5,386 bases of DNA, from contig CAYYQW010000140.1 of NCBI GenBank assembly GCA_964472505.1, positions 1 to 5,386 of the forward strand, given 5' to 3'. The notes below the pieces were generated by a model. It saw only the letters and a program-made list of their open reading frames with translations, made no database searches and had not been told where the DNA came from. This DNA is from JAYEIA01 sp964472505 (GTDB lineage: Bacteria > Bacteroidota > Bacteroidia > Bacteroidales > JAADGE01). Position numbers and translations under genes: made by a program. This document shows positions 1 through 5,271 of the stretch, piece by piece (position 1 is the first letter of the stretch; the number at the start of each line of letters is the position of its first letter).

Positions 1-630
1 CATGTTGAGGACTTTTAGTTTTTTTATTTCTAAAATATTAATGCCCGGCCCTATCAGAAGAATTCCGCCAATGGCTGAAATTTCGGTTTGCAACGTTTGA
101 GTAAGCGCATCTTGCAGTGAACCTGCAAATAATGTAAGTCCGCCTTGGTAAATGAGCAGCGGAACAGCTGAAAAAAGCACACCAATTCCCATTGATGCTG
201 CCGGAGCAATGGAAGAAAAACCATCGAGAACCGATTTTGCCAAAAGCAAATTGGGTTTATCGCCCAAACCTTCTTCAATGGCTCCGAGAATGGTCATTGA
301 GCCCATGCAAAACAGAAGAAATGAAGTTACAAAGCCTTCGGAAAAAGCTTTGTTTTTAGATTTAATTTTCTTTTTCAGGAAATTGGCAAAACGGTTCATG
401 CCGGCTTCTATATTTAACAATTCTCCTATGATTGTCCCGATGACGATACTGAAAATCATCAAAAGATAATTTGTTGTTTTCATAGCCATGCTGAAACCTA
501 ATACCAAAGTGAAAATACCGATGGCCTGAAACACGCTTTTGGAAATGTTTTTTGGCAGTGCCGAGCGAACCATTAAGCCAATTAAGCTTCCGGCTATTAC
601 AGCTGCGGCATTTATAAGCGTCTCTGTCAT
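1..630 (-). CDS. DUF554 family (YdfK/YqgA-type) integral membrane protein, 3' end cut by window edge
   Basis: Reading the minus strand from the ATG at 630-628 gives 210 codons without a stop up to base 1, so the C-terminus lies outside the window. DUF554 proteins are usually about 225-240 residues, so roughly 15-30 residues are missing. The match is by recognised family pattern: an N-terminal NAAAVIAGSLIGL helix, the segment IGTIIGELLNIE (64-75), the conserved SEGFVTSFLLFCMGSMTILGAIEEGL stretch split around residue 110, AKSVLDGFSS (131-140), GIGVLFSAVPLLIYQGG (148-164) and the ISAIGGILLIGPGINIL helix (184-200) followed by EIKKLKV. It is strongly hydrophobic with about six to seven membrane segments and sits in the inner membrane. 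The family's transport substrate or role is not established. It diverges from the EamA transporter gene across a 211-base gap. The first ATG is chosen because it begins exactly where the family begins. Confidence 0.9.
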   Translation of the reverse strand, partial: MTETLINAAAVIAGSLIGLMVRSALPKNISKSVFQAIGIFTLVLGFSMAMKTTNYLLMIFSIVIGTIIGELLNIEAGMNRFANFLKKKIKSKNKAFSEGFVTSFLLFCMGSMTILGAIEEGLGDKPNLLLAKSVLDGFSSIAPAASMGIGVLFSAVPLLIYQGGLTLFAGSLQDALTQTLQTEISAIGGILLIGPGINILEIKKLKVLNM

Positions 631-644
631 GTAAAAGTTTTCGG

Positions 645-675
645 CGAAGATAGATGTCTTATTTTAAATAAAAAA
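645..675 (-). promoter_or_regulatory. Candidate Bacteroidota promoter for the DUF554 gene
   Basis: On the minus strand TATCTTCG (652 to 645) matches the -7 consensus TAnnTTTG at all but one position. A T-run (675 to 672, TTTT in place of TTTG) lies 19 bases upstream. This would start transcription about 10 bases before the ATG at 630, giving a very short leader. The -33 element is poor, so this is tentative. The same TATCTTCG octamer serves the opposite gene at 790-797. Confidence 0.35.
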
Positions 676-728
676 GTGCTTCGGATTTGCGGACTTCGGA
701 GATATAAATGCTGATTTAAAAGTTATTC

Positions 729-761
729 GCGAGATATGGCTTTAAGGCAGAATAATCTCGC
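729..761. repeat. Inverted repeat upstream of the transporter promoter
   Basis: GCGAGAT (729-735) and ATCTCGC (755-761) are a perfect 7-base inverted repeat separated by 19 bases. It ends five bases before the -33 element of the promoter at 767-797, a position that would suit a regulator site. No protein is known to bind it; a 7-base match could also arise by chance in 200 bases. Confidence 0.4.
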
Positions 762-765
762 AGAG

Positions 766-780
766 TTTTGAAAATCAAAA
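766..780. promoter_or_regulatory. Operator-like palindrome TTTTGA-N3-TCAAAA over the -33 element
   Basis: TTTTGA (766-771) and TCAAAA (775-780) are perfect 6-base arms around an AAA centre. The palindrome contains the -33 TTTG (767-770) and enters the spacer of the promoter for the transporter gene, which is a classic place for a repressor to block RNA polymerase. Binding is inferred from position only. Confidence 0.4.
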
Positions 781-797
781 CAAAGCCTTTATCTTCG
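767..797 (+). promoter_or_regulatory. Bacteroidota housekeeping-type promoter for the EamA transporter gene
   Basis: TTTG at 767-770, a 19-base spacer, then TATCTTCG at 790-797. This is the TTTG / TAnnTTTG layout used by the Bacteroidota primary sigma factor, with one mismatch in the -7 box. Transcription would begin near 802-805, leaving an A-rich leader of about 40 bases before the GTG at 842. Confidence 0.6.
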
Positions 798-841
798 GGT
801 ATAAATATTTATCAAAAATAAAAATAAAATCACTGTAAGCC

Positions 842-1744
842 GTGAATAGAAAAAGCTTGTTGCTATCCATAGGATTTGTGTTATTCTGGAATTCCGGTTT
901 TATAGGTGCGGAATTTGGTTTAAAGTATTCCGGCCCCTTTAGCTTAATGTTTTGGCGCTATTTTGCTTTAAGCTTTTTTCTTTTTGCTTATCTGTTGCTG
1001 AGAAAACGACTCAAAGCTGTTAGGCGGTCGGCAATTATTGTAAATATGCTTGTGGGTGTGTTGGCTCACGGAGTATGGCTGGCTTGTGTGCTCTGGGCGT
1101 TGGATTACGGCGTTCCGGCGGGCATTGTGGCTTTGGTGGTTGCGCTTCAGCCTTTAGCTACCGGCGCTTTTTCCGGCATGGTAACCGGAGAGCCTACGCC
1201 GCTTCATCGTTGGTTGGGTTTGTTGGTCGGATTTGCAGGGGTAGGTATCAGTGTATTATCCGGGATTGATTTTGATAATCCCGAATCCGTTTTTGCGTAT
1301 TTAGTCCCCATAGGTTCGGTTATTGCCATTACTGCCGCTACATTAATACAAAGAAAGATGGAGATTAAGGATGCCAAAGCTCGTTTACCCATTGACCTGT
1401 CACTTTTTTATCAGAGCGTGGCTACGGCATTGGCACTTGCTCTTCCGGCAATTTTTGTTGAAAACTTACAGGCCGAATGGAGCAAGGAATTTATCGGCAT
1501 TATGCTTTGGCTTGTGTTTGCCGTATCTCTGCTTGCCTATACGCTAATGTGGATACTGATAAAACGCATTGATGCTACTCGCGTAGCCGGCTTGTTTTAT
1601 TTGGGCCCGCCCGTTACTATGCTGATGGCTTGGGCTACACTCGGTGATACGCCGGGCTCGTATGAGATAATTGGCTTGATAGTAGTTTTTGCAGGCGTAG
1701 TGCTCACACAGTGGAATTTCGGGAAAATAAGAAAAAGCATTTAG
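842..1744 (+). CDS. EamA/DMT-superfamily transporter (RhaT/YedA-like permease)
   Basis: A 300-residue polytopic inner-membrane protein with the length and ten-helix pattern of the drug/metabolite transporter superfamily. Two EamA repeats are visible, about residues 5-140 and 155-292. The first has FWNSGFIGAEFGLKYSGPFS (15-34), then WRYF, and ends with GIVALVVALQPL (94-105), GEPTP (116-120) and LLVGFAGVGISVLSG. The second repeat echoes it with ATRVAGLFYLGPPVTMLMAW (245-264), LGDTPG (267-272) and IIGLIVVFAGVVLTQ. The usual Glu of the second repeat's GE motif is Asp268 here. The start must be the GTG at 842: an in-frame TAA lies at 836-838, and the next in-frame ATG (residue 36) would delete the first helix. 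The substrate cannot be inferred; relatives export amino acids, metabolites or drugs. It has its own promoter (767-797) and its 3' side shows no clear terminator. Confidence 0.9.
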   Translation: MNRKSLLLSIGFVLFWNSGFIGAEFGLKYSGPFSLMFWRYFALSFFLFAYLLLRKRLKAVRRSAIIVNMLVGVLAHGVWLACVLWALDYGVPAGIVALVVALQPLATGAFSGMVTGEPTPLHRWLGLLVGFAGVGISVLSGIDFDNPESVFAYLVPIGSVIAITAATLIQRKMEIKDAKARLPIDLSLFYQSVATALALALPAIFVENLQAEWSKEFIGIMLWLVFAVSLLAYTLMWILIKRIDATRVAGLFYLGPPVTMLMAWATLGDTPGSYEIIGLIVVFAGVVLTQWNFGKIRKSI

Positions 1745-1777
1745 TTCCTGCCAATAATTCTCAATAAAATATTTTAA

Positions 1778-1785
1778 TATATTTG
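1778..1785 (+). promoter_or_regulatory. Perfect -7 box TATATTTG ahead of the TlpA-like gene
   Basis: TATATTTG fully matches TAnnTTTG and lies 31 bases before the ATG at 1817, so transcription would start near 1790 with a leader of about 25 bases. No TTTG is found at the ideal 19-base spacing; TTC at 1758-1760 is the closest. It shows that the gene is probably transcribed separately from the transporter upstream. Confidence 0.5.
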
Positions 1786-1816
1786 TAGTTGTATATAGTA
1801 TATTAAATCTTGAATT

Positions 1817-3187
1817 ATGAAAAAGTACAGTTTAATAATCTTGTTTTATTTTATATTATCTTTTGCCGCTAAGGCAGGAGACAGTTATTCCCTTCAATTT
1901 CATATCCCGCAACTTTCTTCGGGCGATAAACTTTACTTAGGTTATTATTTTGGTGAAAATCGTCAGTTGCCGGATACGGCGCTCACAGATAATAAAGGCC
2001 GCATAGTTTTTAGTGGTGATGAGGCTTTGCCGGGCGGTATGTATTTTATTGTATTGCCGCAACAAAAAACCGTTGAATTTTTATTATCAGAAGACCAAAA
2101 GTTTACGATAAAAATCAGCGATACGGCACGCATTGTGCAGAGCGCTCGGGTGCAGGGCTCGCTTGAAAATGAATTATTGTACGATTACCAAGGCTATATG
2201 CAGCAGCAAACTGAGAAATATAGAGCATTGCAAGAACAACGCGAGCGGAACAAAGATAATTCCGATTCCTTAGAAATTACGGATAAAGCTGTCGAAGCTT
2301 TAGAAATTGAAATTGAACAGCACCGGAAGCAATTGGCCGAAAAACATTCAGGTACTCTTTTTGTTAAAATTCTTAAAGGTATGAATATTAAGGGGGAGGA
2401 CGCCGCACGTTTCGGCTATTTTTTTGATGATGTGGATTTTTCCGACGAACGGCTTTTGCGCTCGCCCGTAATACATAAAAGTATTCAGCACGTATTGGCA
2501 AGAAACCTAAACCGGAATCAACCCCCGGAATTTATCATCGAAGAGCTGAAGCAGTTGATTTATAGAACAGAAGCCAACCAAGAGGTTTACCAATATACGG
2601 TTTCATATTTACTGAATTTTTTCAATTCTTTTCAGCGTGTTGGTATGAACCGCGTGTTTGTTTTTCTGGCCGAAAATTATGTGCTTAACGGGCAAGCCGA
2701 TTGGTTCGATGAAGCTGCTTTGGAAAGTATTGCTAAACGCACCGCTGAGCTTCGTGCCGGCTATGTGGGTTCGGAAGCGCCCGACCTTACTATGGAGAAC
2801 TTAGCCGGCGATTCTTTAACTTTATATTCGCTTAAAAAACCATATACATTTTTGTTTTTTTGGAGCTCGGGCTGTGGGCATTGCGAAACAGTCGCAGAAA
2901 GCATCCGGAATTTTATGCAGAGCGAAGCCGGTGATCGTTTTGCGGTTTATTCGGTTTTTACAAAGGACTATCGGCGCGATTGGGAACAATTCGTCGATGA
3001 GTTTCAAATGCACGAATGGCATAATGTGTGGGATTCCCAAAATAAATCGAATTATCGAAACTTGTATTATGTTGTCAGCACGCCGCTTTTGTATGTTCTG
3101 GATGATGACAAAAAAATTATTGGTTTCAGAGCCGGCGACGGGCCCATTCAGGATTTGCTGCATGAATTGCAGAAAAGAAGCAAGTAA
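1817..3187 (+). CDS. Exported TlpA-like thioredoxin-fold protein with CGHC active site (DUF4369/DUF5106-type architecture)
   Basis: A 456-residue protein. Residues 1-20 are a Sec signal peptide (KK, hydrophobic 5-17, cleavage after AKA). There is no lipobox cysteine, so it should be soluble in the periplasm. Residues about 24-115 form a beta-rich domain like DUF4369 (GDKLYLGYYFG, GMYFIVLP, VEFLL). Residues about 118-310 are mostly helical and charged, with a probable coiled coil at 128-175; this resembles the DUF5106-type middle region. From 318 (SEAPDLTMENLAG) a TlpA/AhpC-TSA thioredoxin fold begins, with FLFFWSSGCGHC ending at the catalytic Cys353-Gly-His-Cys356 and the expected cis-proline in STPLLYVLDD (Pro423). 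Such proteins exchange disulfides with exported partners; direction (reducing or isomerising) is not shown. CGHC is the motif of protein disulfide isomerase. The ATG at 1817 gives an exact signal peptide. Target proteins are unknown. Confidence 0.88.
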   Translation: MKKYSLIILFYFILSFAAKAGDSYSLQFHIPQLSSGDKLYLGYYFGENRQLPDTALTDNKGRIVFSGDEALPGGMYFIVLPQQKTVEFLLSEDQKFTIKISDTARIVQSARVQGSLENELLYDYQGYMQQQTEKYRALQEQRERNKDNSDSLEITDKAVEALEIEIEQHRKQLAEKHSGTLFVKILKGMNIKGEDAARFGYFFDDVDFSDERLLRSPVIHKSIQHVLARNLNRNQPPEFIIEELKQLIYRTEANQEVYQYTVSYLLNFFNSFQRVGMNRVFVFLAENYVLNGQADWFDEAALESIAKRTAELRAGYVGSEAPDLTMENLAGDSLTLYSLKKPYTFLFFWSSGCGHCETVAESIRNFMQSEAGDRFAVYSVFTKDYRRDWEQFVDEFQMHEWHNVWDSQNKSNYRNLYYVVSTPLLYVLDDDKKIIGFRAGDGPIQDLLHELQKRSK

Positions 3188-3283
3188 GGTTTACGGAAAG
3201 AAGGTTTTTGTGAAATTTGTCGGACGGAAAGTTTTGGAATGAATTCGCTTTGCTTTGTTTTTTATTATTTTAGCCAAAAAAAC

Positions 3284-3604
3284 ATGTATTCCCAATTATT
3301 AATAACCATTTTTATTGCTTTCCCGCTTGCTTTGTCGGCTCAGGTTGAACTGCGCGATACTGTCATAACTTGGCAGCATCACAGTTTTGAGTTGAATGAC
3401 AGCTACGGCATGGCTAATTATACTACAAACGATGATAACATTCAACAAAAGGAATTTGACGCAAAACTTATCGAGAATGACTTAATCCGCTTAATTCTTT
3501 TGCCGGAATACGGCGGAAGGATTATTTCTTTTGTTTACAAACCCACCGGGCATGAATATTTGTATCAAAGTGAATGCGGTACAAACCGTCAAAATTATTA
3601 TTGA
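3284..3604 (+). pseudogene. Truncated N-terminal fragment of an exported galactose-mutarotase-like (DUF5107-type) protein
   Basis: The frame is open from an ATG at 3239, but the ATG at 3284 is preferred: it gives a clean signal peptide (QLLITIFIAFPLALSAQ) typical of Bacteroidota, while 3239 adds 15 unrelated residues. The product is then 106 residues, about 87 after cleavage. Its second half, IENDLIRLILLPEYGGRI followed by ISFVYKPTGHEYLYQ, looks like the first strands of galactose-mutarotase-like domains such as DUF5107, where a line of the type 'leNeylkv.ilPelGGRi' opens a beta-sandwich of 250 residues or more. Here the frame stops at TGA 3602-3604, just after NRQNYY, and the next gene starts 64 bases later, so the rest of the domain is absent. 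I see no continuation in the other two frames. It is therefore probably a deletion remnant. A genuine small exported protein is the alternative. Family assignment rests on a short motif. Confidence 0.6.
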
Positions 3605-3668
3605 TTAAACATAAAAGTCGAGAAGTAAAAAATCGTATATTGTTAACAGACTAACAAATTCAATAGTT

Positions 3669-4295
3669 ATGAAAAAACTACTTATATTTATTGCCTTGTG
3701 CATAGGATTTCAAAATGCAGCTGAAGCTCAAAACACAAAAAACAATCCTGAAACTGCTCTGTTAATTGTTGATATTCAAGAGTTTTATTTTCCTTCCGAC
3801 GAGCGGCCGGGTCTAATTAATGTTGAACAGGCAAGTGTGAAAGCTAAGGAAGTTTTGAAAATTTTCAGAGAGCAAGAAGCCTTGGTTGTTCATGTTCGGC
3901 ACAAAGCAAGTAAAGGTTTTGAAATACATGAAAACGTAAAACCCGTTGCCGACGAAAAAGTGATTACTAAACAAGAAGTGAACAGCTTTTTAGGTACTGA
4001 TTTATTGAGTTATTTGCAGGATAATAAAATTAACCGCCTGATAATTATGGGTATGCAAACGAATATGTGCTTGGAAGCCGCCGTTCGCGCCGGGCACGAT
4101 TACGGTTTTGAGTGTATCGTGATTCAGGATGCTTGCGCTGCGCGTGATCTGAAATTCGGAGATCGGATCGTGAAAGCCGCAGATGTACACGCAAGTACTC
4201 TTGCCACATTATCCGGCGGAGGCTATGCAAAAGTTGTTGACTCAAAAGATTTTAAAGAAAATGCTCAAAAATTTATACAAAAAGACCTTGAGTGA
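3669..4295 (+). CDS. Exported isochorismatase-family cysteine hydrolase (nicotinamidase-like)
   Basis: A 208-residue protein of the usual family length once the leader is removed. Residues 1-20 are a Sec signal peptide (KK, hydrophobic 4-15, cleavage after AEA before Gln21). The mature part carries all the family hallmarks: LLIVDIQ with the general base Asp35, VVHVRH (73-78), the catalytic Lys101 in ITKQEVNSF, the cis-peptide and nucleophile segment MGMQTNMCLEAAVRAG with Cys134, then VIQDACAA (151-158) and DVHASTLATL (172-181). Members cleave amide or ester-like bonds (nicotinamide, N-carbamoyl compounds, isochorismate); the substrate here cannot be read from sequence. Most relatives are cytoplasmic, so the signal peptide is notable. 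The promoter is unclear: TATATTG at 3636-3642 is one base short of a TATATTTG box. It starts 64 bases after the mutarotase-like remnant and is followed by a 90-base gap. No terminator is evident. Confidence 0.9.
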   Translation: MKKLLIFIALCIGFQNAAEAQNTKNNPETALLIVDIQEFYFPSDERPGLINVEQASVKAKEVLKIFREQEALVVHVRHKASKGFEIHENVKPVADEKVITKQEVNSFLGTDLLSYLQDNKINRLIIMGMQTNMCLEAAVRAGHDYGFECIVIQDACAARDLKFGDRIVKAADVHASTLATLSGGGYAKVVDSKDFKENAQKFIQKDLE

Positions 4296-4346
4296 ATTTA
4301 ATCCTTTAGATTAGATTACGAGTAAGTTATTCTCAGATTTTAATTG

Positions 4347-4354
4347 TATATTTG
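4347..4354 (+). promoter_or_regulatory. Perfect -7 box TATATTTG ahead of the slipin gene
   Basis: TATATTTG matches TAnnTTTG exactly, 31 bases before the ATG at 4386, the same spacing as in front of the TlpA-like gene. Transcription would start near 4359-4361. No good TTTG -33 element lies at 17-20 bases upstream. It suggests that the slipin is transcribed alone. Confidence 0.5.
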
Positions 4355-4385
4355 TTAAACAATAATCACATAAAAAACTATAAGC

Positions 4386-5141
4386 ATGAATGCATTATAC
4401 ATTATCGGAGCCGTATTAATTGTATTTCTCTTGACGGGGATTCGAGTTATTTACGAATACAAGCGAGCACTAAAGTTTCGTTTCGGAAAATATGTTAAAA
4501 GCCTGAACCCCGGTTTACGCTGGATTATTCCGATTGTTGAAACCATACAAATTGTTGATATTCGTGTAATTACTATTAATATTATTTCGCAGGAAGTAAT
4601 GACGGAAGACAATGTGCCCAGCAGTATAGACGGAGTGGTCTTTTTCAAAATATTGAATCCGGAAAAAGCTGTTTTGGAAGTTGAAGAATATGCTTTTGCC
4701 ATAACACAGCTTTCACAGGCTGCGCTCAGAGATGTTTGCGGTAAAGTGGAATTGGATACAATCTTGTCAAAGCGCGAGGAAATCGGACGAAATATTCGCG
4801 AAATTGTAGATGGCGAAACAGAAGGCTGGGGAATAAAAATCATAGACGTAAAAATCAAGGATATTCAACTGCCCGAAAATATGCGTCGCATGATGGCCAA
4901 TCAAGCAGAAGCCGAGCGTTCCAGGAGAGCACGTGTTATTCTTGCCGAAGCAGAGAACCAAGCGGCCGATAAACTTTTGGAAGCCGGAAAGAAAATTGAC
5001 CAATCACCTTCATCTATAAAGTTACGCTTATATCAAACACTGGCAACTATAGCTGCCGAGAAGAATTCTACCATTGTATTCCCATTCCCGGAGGAAGCAT
5101 TACCAAATATGATGAAAAAAATTATTGAACAGGAAAAATAA
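4386..5141 (+). CDS. Slipin family (stomatin/SPFH, Band 7) membrane protein
   Basis: A 251-residue protein matching the short bacterial and archaeal slipins in length and order of motifs. Residues 5-23 are one hydrophobic membrane segment. The SPFH/Band 7 domain follows at about 24-185: VIYEYKRALKFRFGKYV, then NPGLRWIIPIVETI (41-54), VDIRV, QEVMTEDNVP (69-78), LRDVCGKVELDTILSKRE (114-131) and GWGIKIIDVKIKDIQLP (147-163). A charged helical stretch, NMRRMMANQAEAERSRRARV (165-184) running on through AEAENQAADKLLEAG, is the stomatin signature and probably forms an oligomerising coiled coil. The C-terminus has SPSSIKLRLYQTL (207-219) and NSTIVFPFPEEAL, also conserved. Slipins form ring-like oligomers on the membrane and are often partnered by NfeD, a membrane protease-like protein; none is seen within this window. 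Own -7 box upstream, strong terminator downstream: a single-gene unit. Confidence 0.92.
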   Translation: MNALYIIGAVLIVFLLTGIRVIYEYKRALKFRFGKYVKSLNPGLRWIIPIVETIQIVDIRVITINIISQEVMTEDNVPSSIDGVVFFKILNPEKAVLEVEEYAFAITQLSQAALRDVCGKVELDTILSKREEIGRNIREIVDGETEGWGIKIIDVKIKDIQLPENMRRMMANQAEAERSRRARVILAEAENQAADKLLEAGKKIDQSPSSIKLRLYQTLATIAAEKNSTIVFPFPEEALPNMMKKIIEQEK

Positions 5142-5151
5142 ATATTAAGAG

Positions 5152-5192
5152 GAATAATTATTTCAGCAAATTATCATCGTTTGTAATTATTC
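5152..5192 (+). repeat. AT-rich inverted repeat in the slipin 3' untranslated region
   Basis: GAATAATTA (5152-5160) and TAATTATTC (5184-5192) are a perfect 9-base inverted repeat. Inside it CAAA (5167-5170) and TTTG (5180-5183) also pair and stack directly on the 3' side, leaving a 6-base bulge and a 9-base loop. It begins 10 bases after the slipin stop codon. It has no T-tract or GC-rich core, so it is not itself a terminator; it may stabilise the mRNA 3' end or be a by-product of AT-rich sequence. Confidence 0.5.
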
Positions 5193-5233
5193 TGTATAAT
5201 ATTTATTACTTGAACGAATAGAAAGCAAAAAAC

Positions 5234-5271
5234 AAAAGCCCGAAATTGAATATTCAGTTTCGGGCTTTTTT
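5234..5271 (+). terminator. Strong intrinsic terminator after the slipin gene, possibly bidirectional
   Basis: AAAAGCCCGAAA (5234-5245) pairs perfectly with TTTCGGGCTTTT (5258-5269). The stem continues inwards through a G-U pair and three more pairs (5246-5249 with 5254-5257) to a 4-base loop. Six T bases (5266-5271) form the release tract. On the minus strand the A-rich flank (5227-5237) would give a similar, interrupted U-tract, so it could also end a leftward transcript from beyond the right edge. Confidence 0.92.

Noticed and set aside
54..278. Minus-strand open frame of 74 codons
   Set aside because: It overlaps the DUF554 gene on the same strand in another frame and has no family features.
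152..469. Plus-strand open frame of 105 codons
   Set aside because: It lies entirely antisense to the DUF554 gene, whose translation matches a known family; the plus-frame peptide has no recognisable features.
1745..1777. Possible terminator after the transporter gene
   Set aside because: The sequence is AT-rich with weak self-complementarity around AAATATTTT, but there is no GC-containing stem or T-tract.
2874..3242. Plus-strand open frame of 122 codons overlapping the end of the TlpA-like gene
   Set aside because: It is an out-of-frame shadow of the thioredoxin domain, which has intact CGHC and cis-proline motifs; the extension past 3187 is short and has no coding character.
3256..3273. 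Possible promoter TATTTTAG (3266-3273) before the mutarotase-like fragment
   Set aside because: The box has a mismatch at a conserved T, no TTTG lies at the right spacing, and it would leave only a few bases of leader.
3239..3283. Upstream start for the mutarotase-like fragment
   Set aside because: The ATG at 3239 adds 15 residues before a complete signal peptide that begins at 3284; the added stretch has no role in the leader and spans an AT-rich likely untranslated region.
4296..4346. Small stem TAATC / GATTA after the hydrolase gene
   Set aside because: Only five A/T-rich pairs and no following T-tract, so it does not qualify as an intrinsic terminator.
4451..4858. Minus-strand open frame of 135 codons inside the slipin gene
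   Set aside because: It is antisense to conserved SPFH motifs and has no features of its own.
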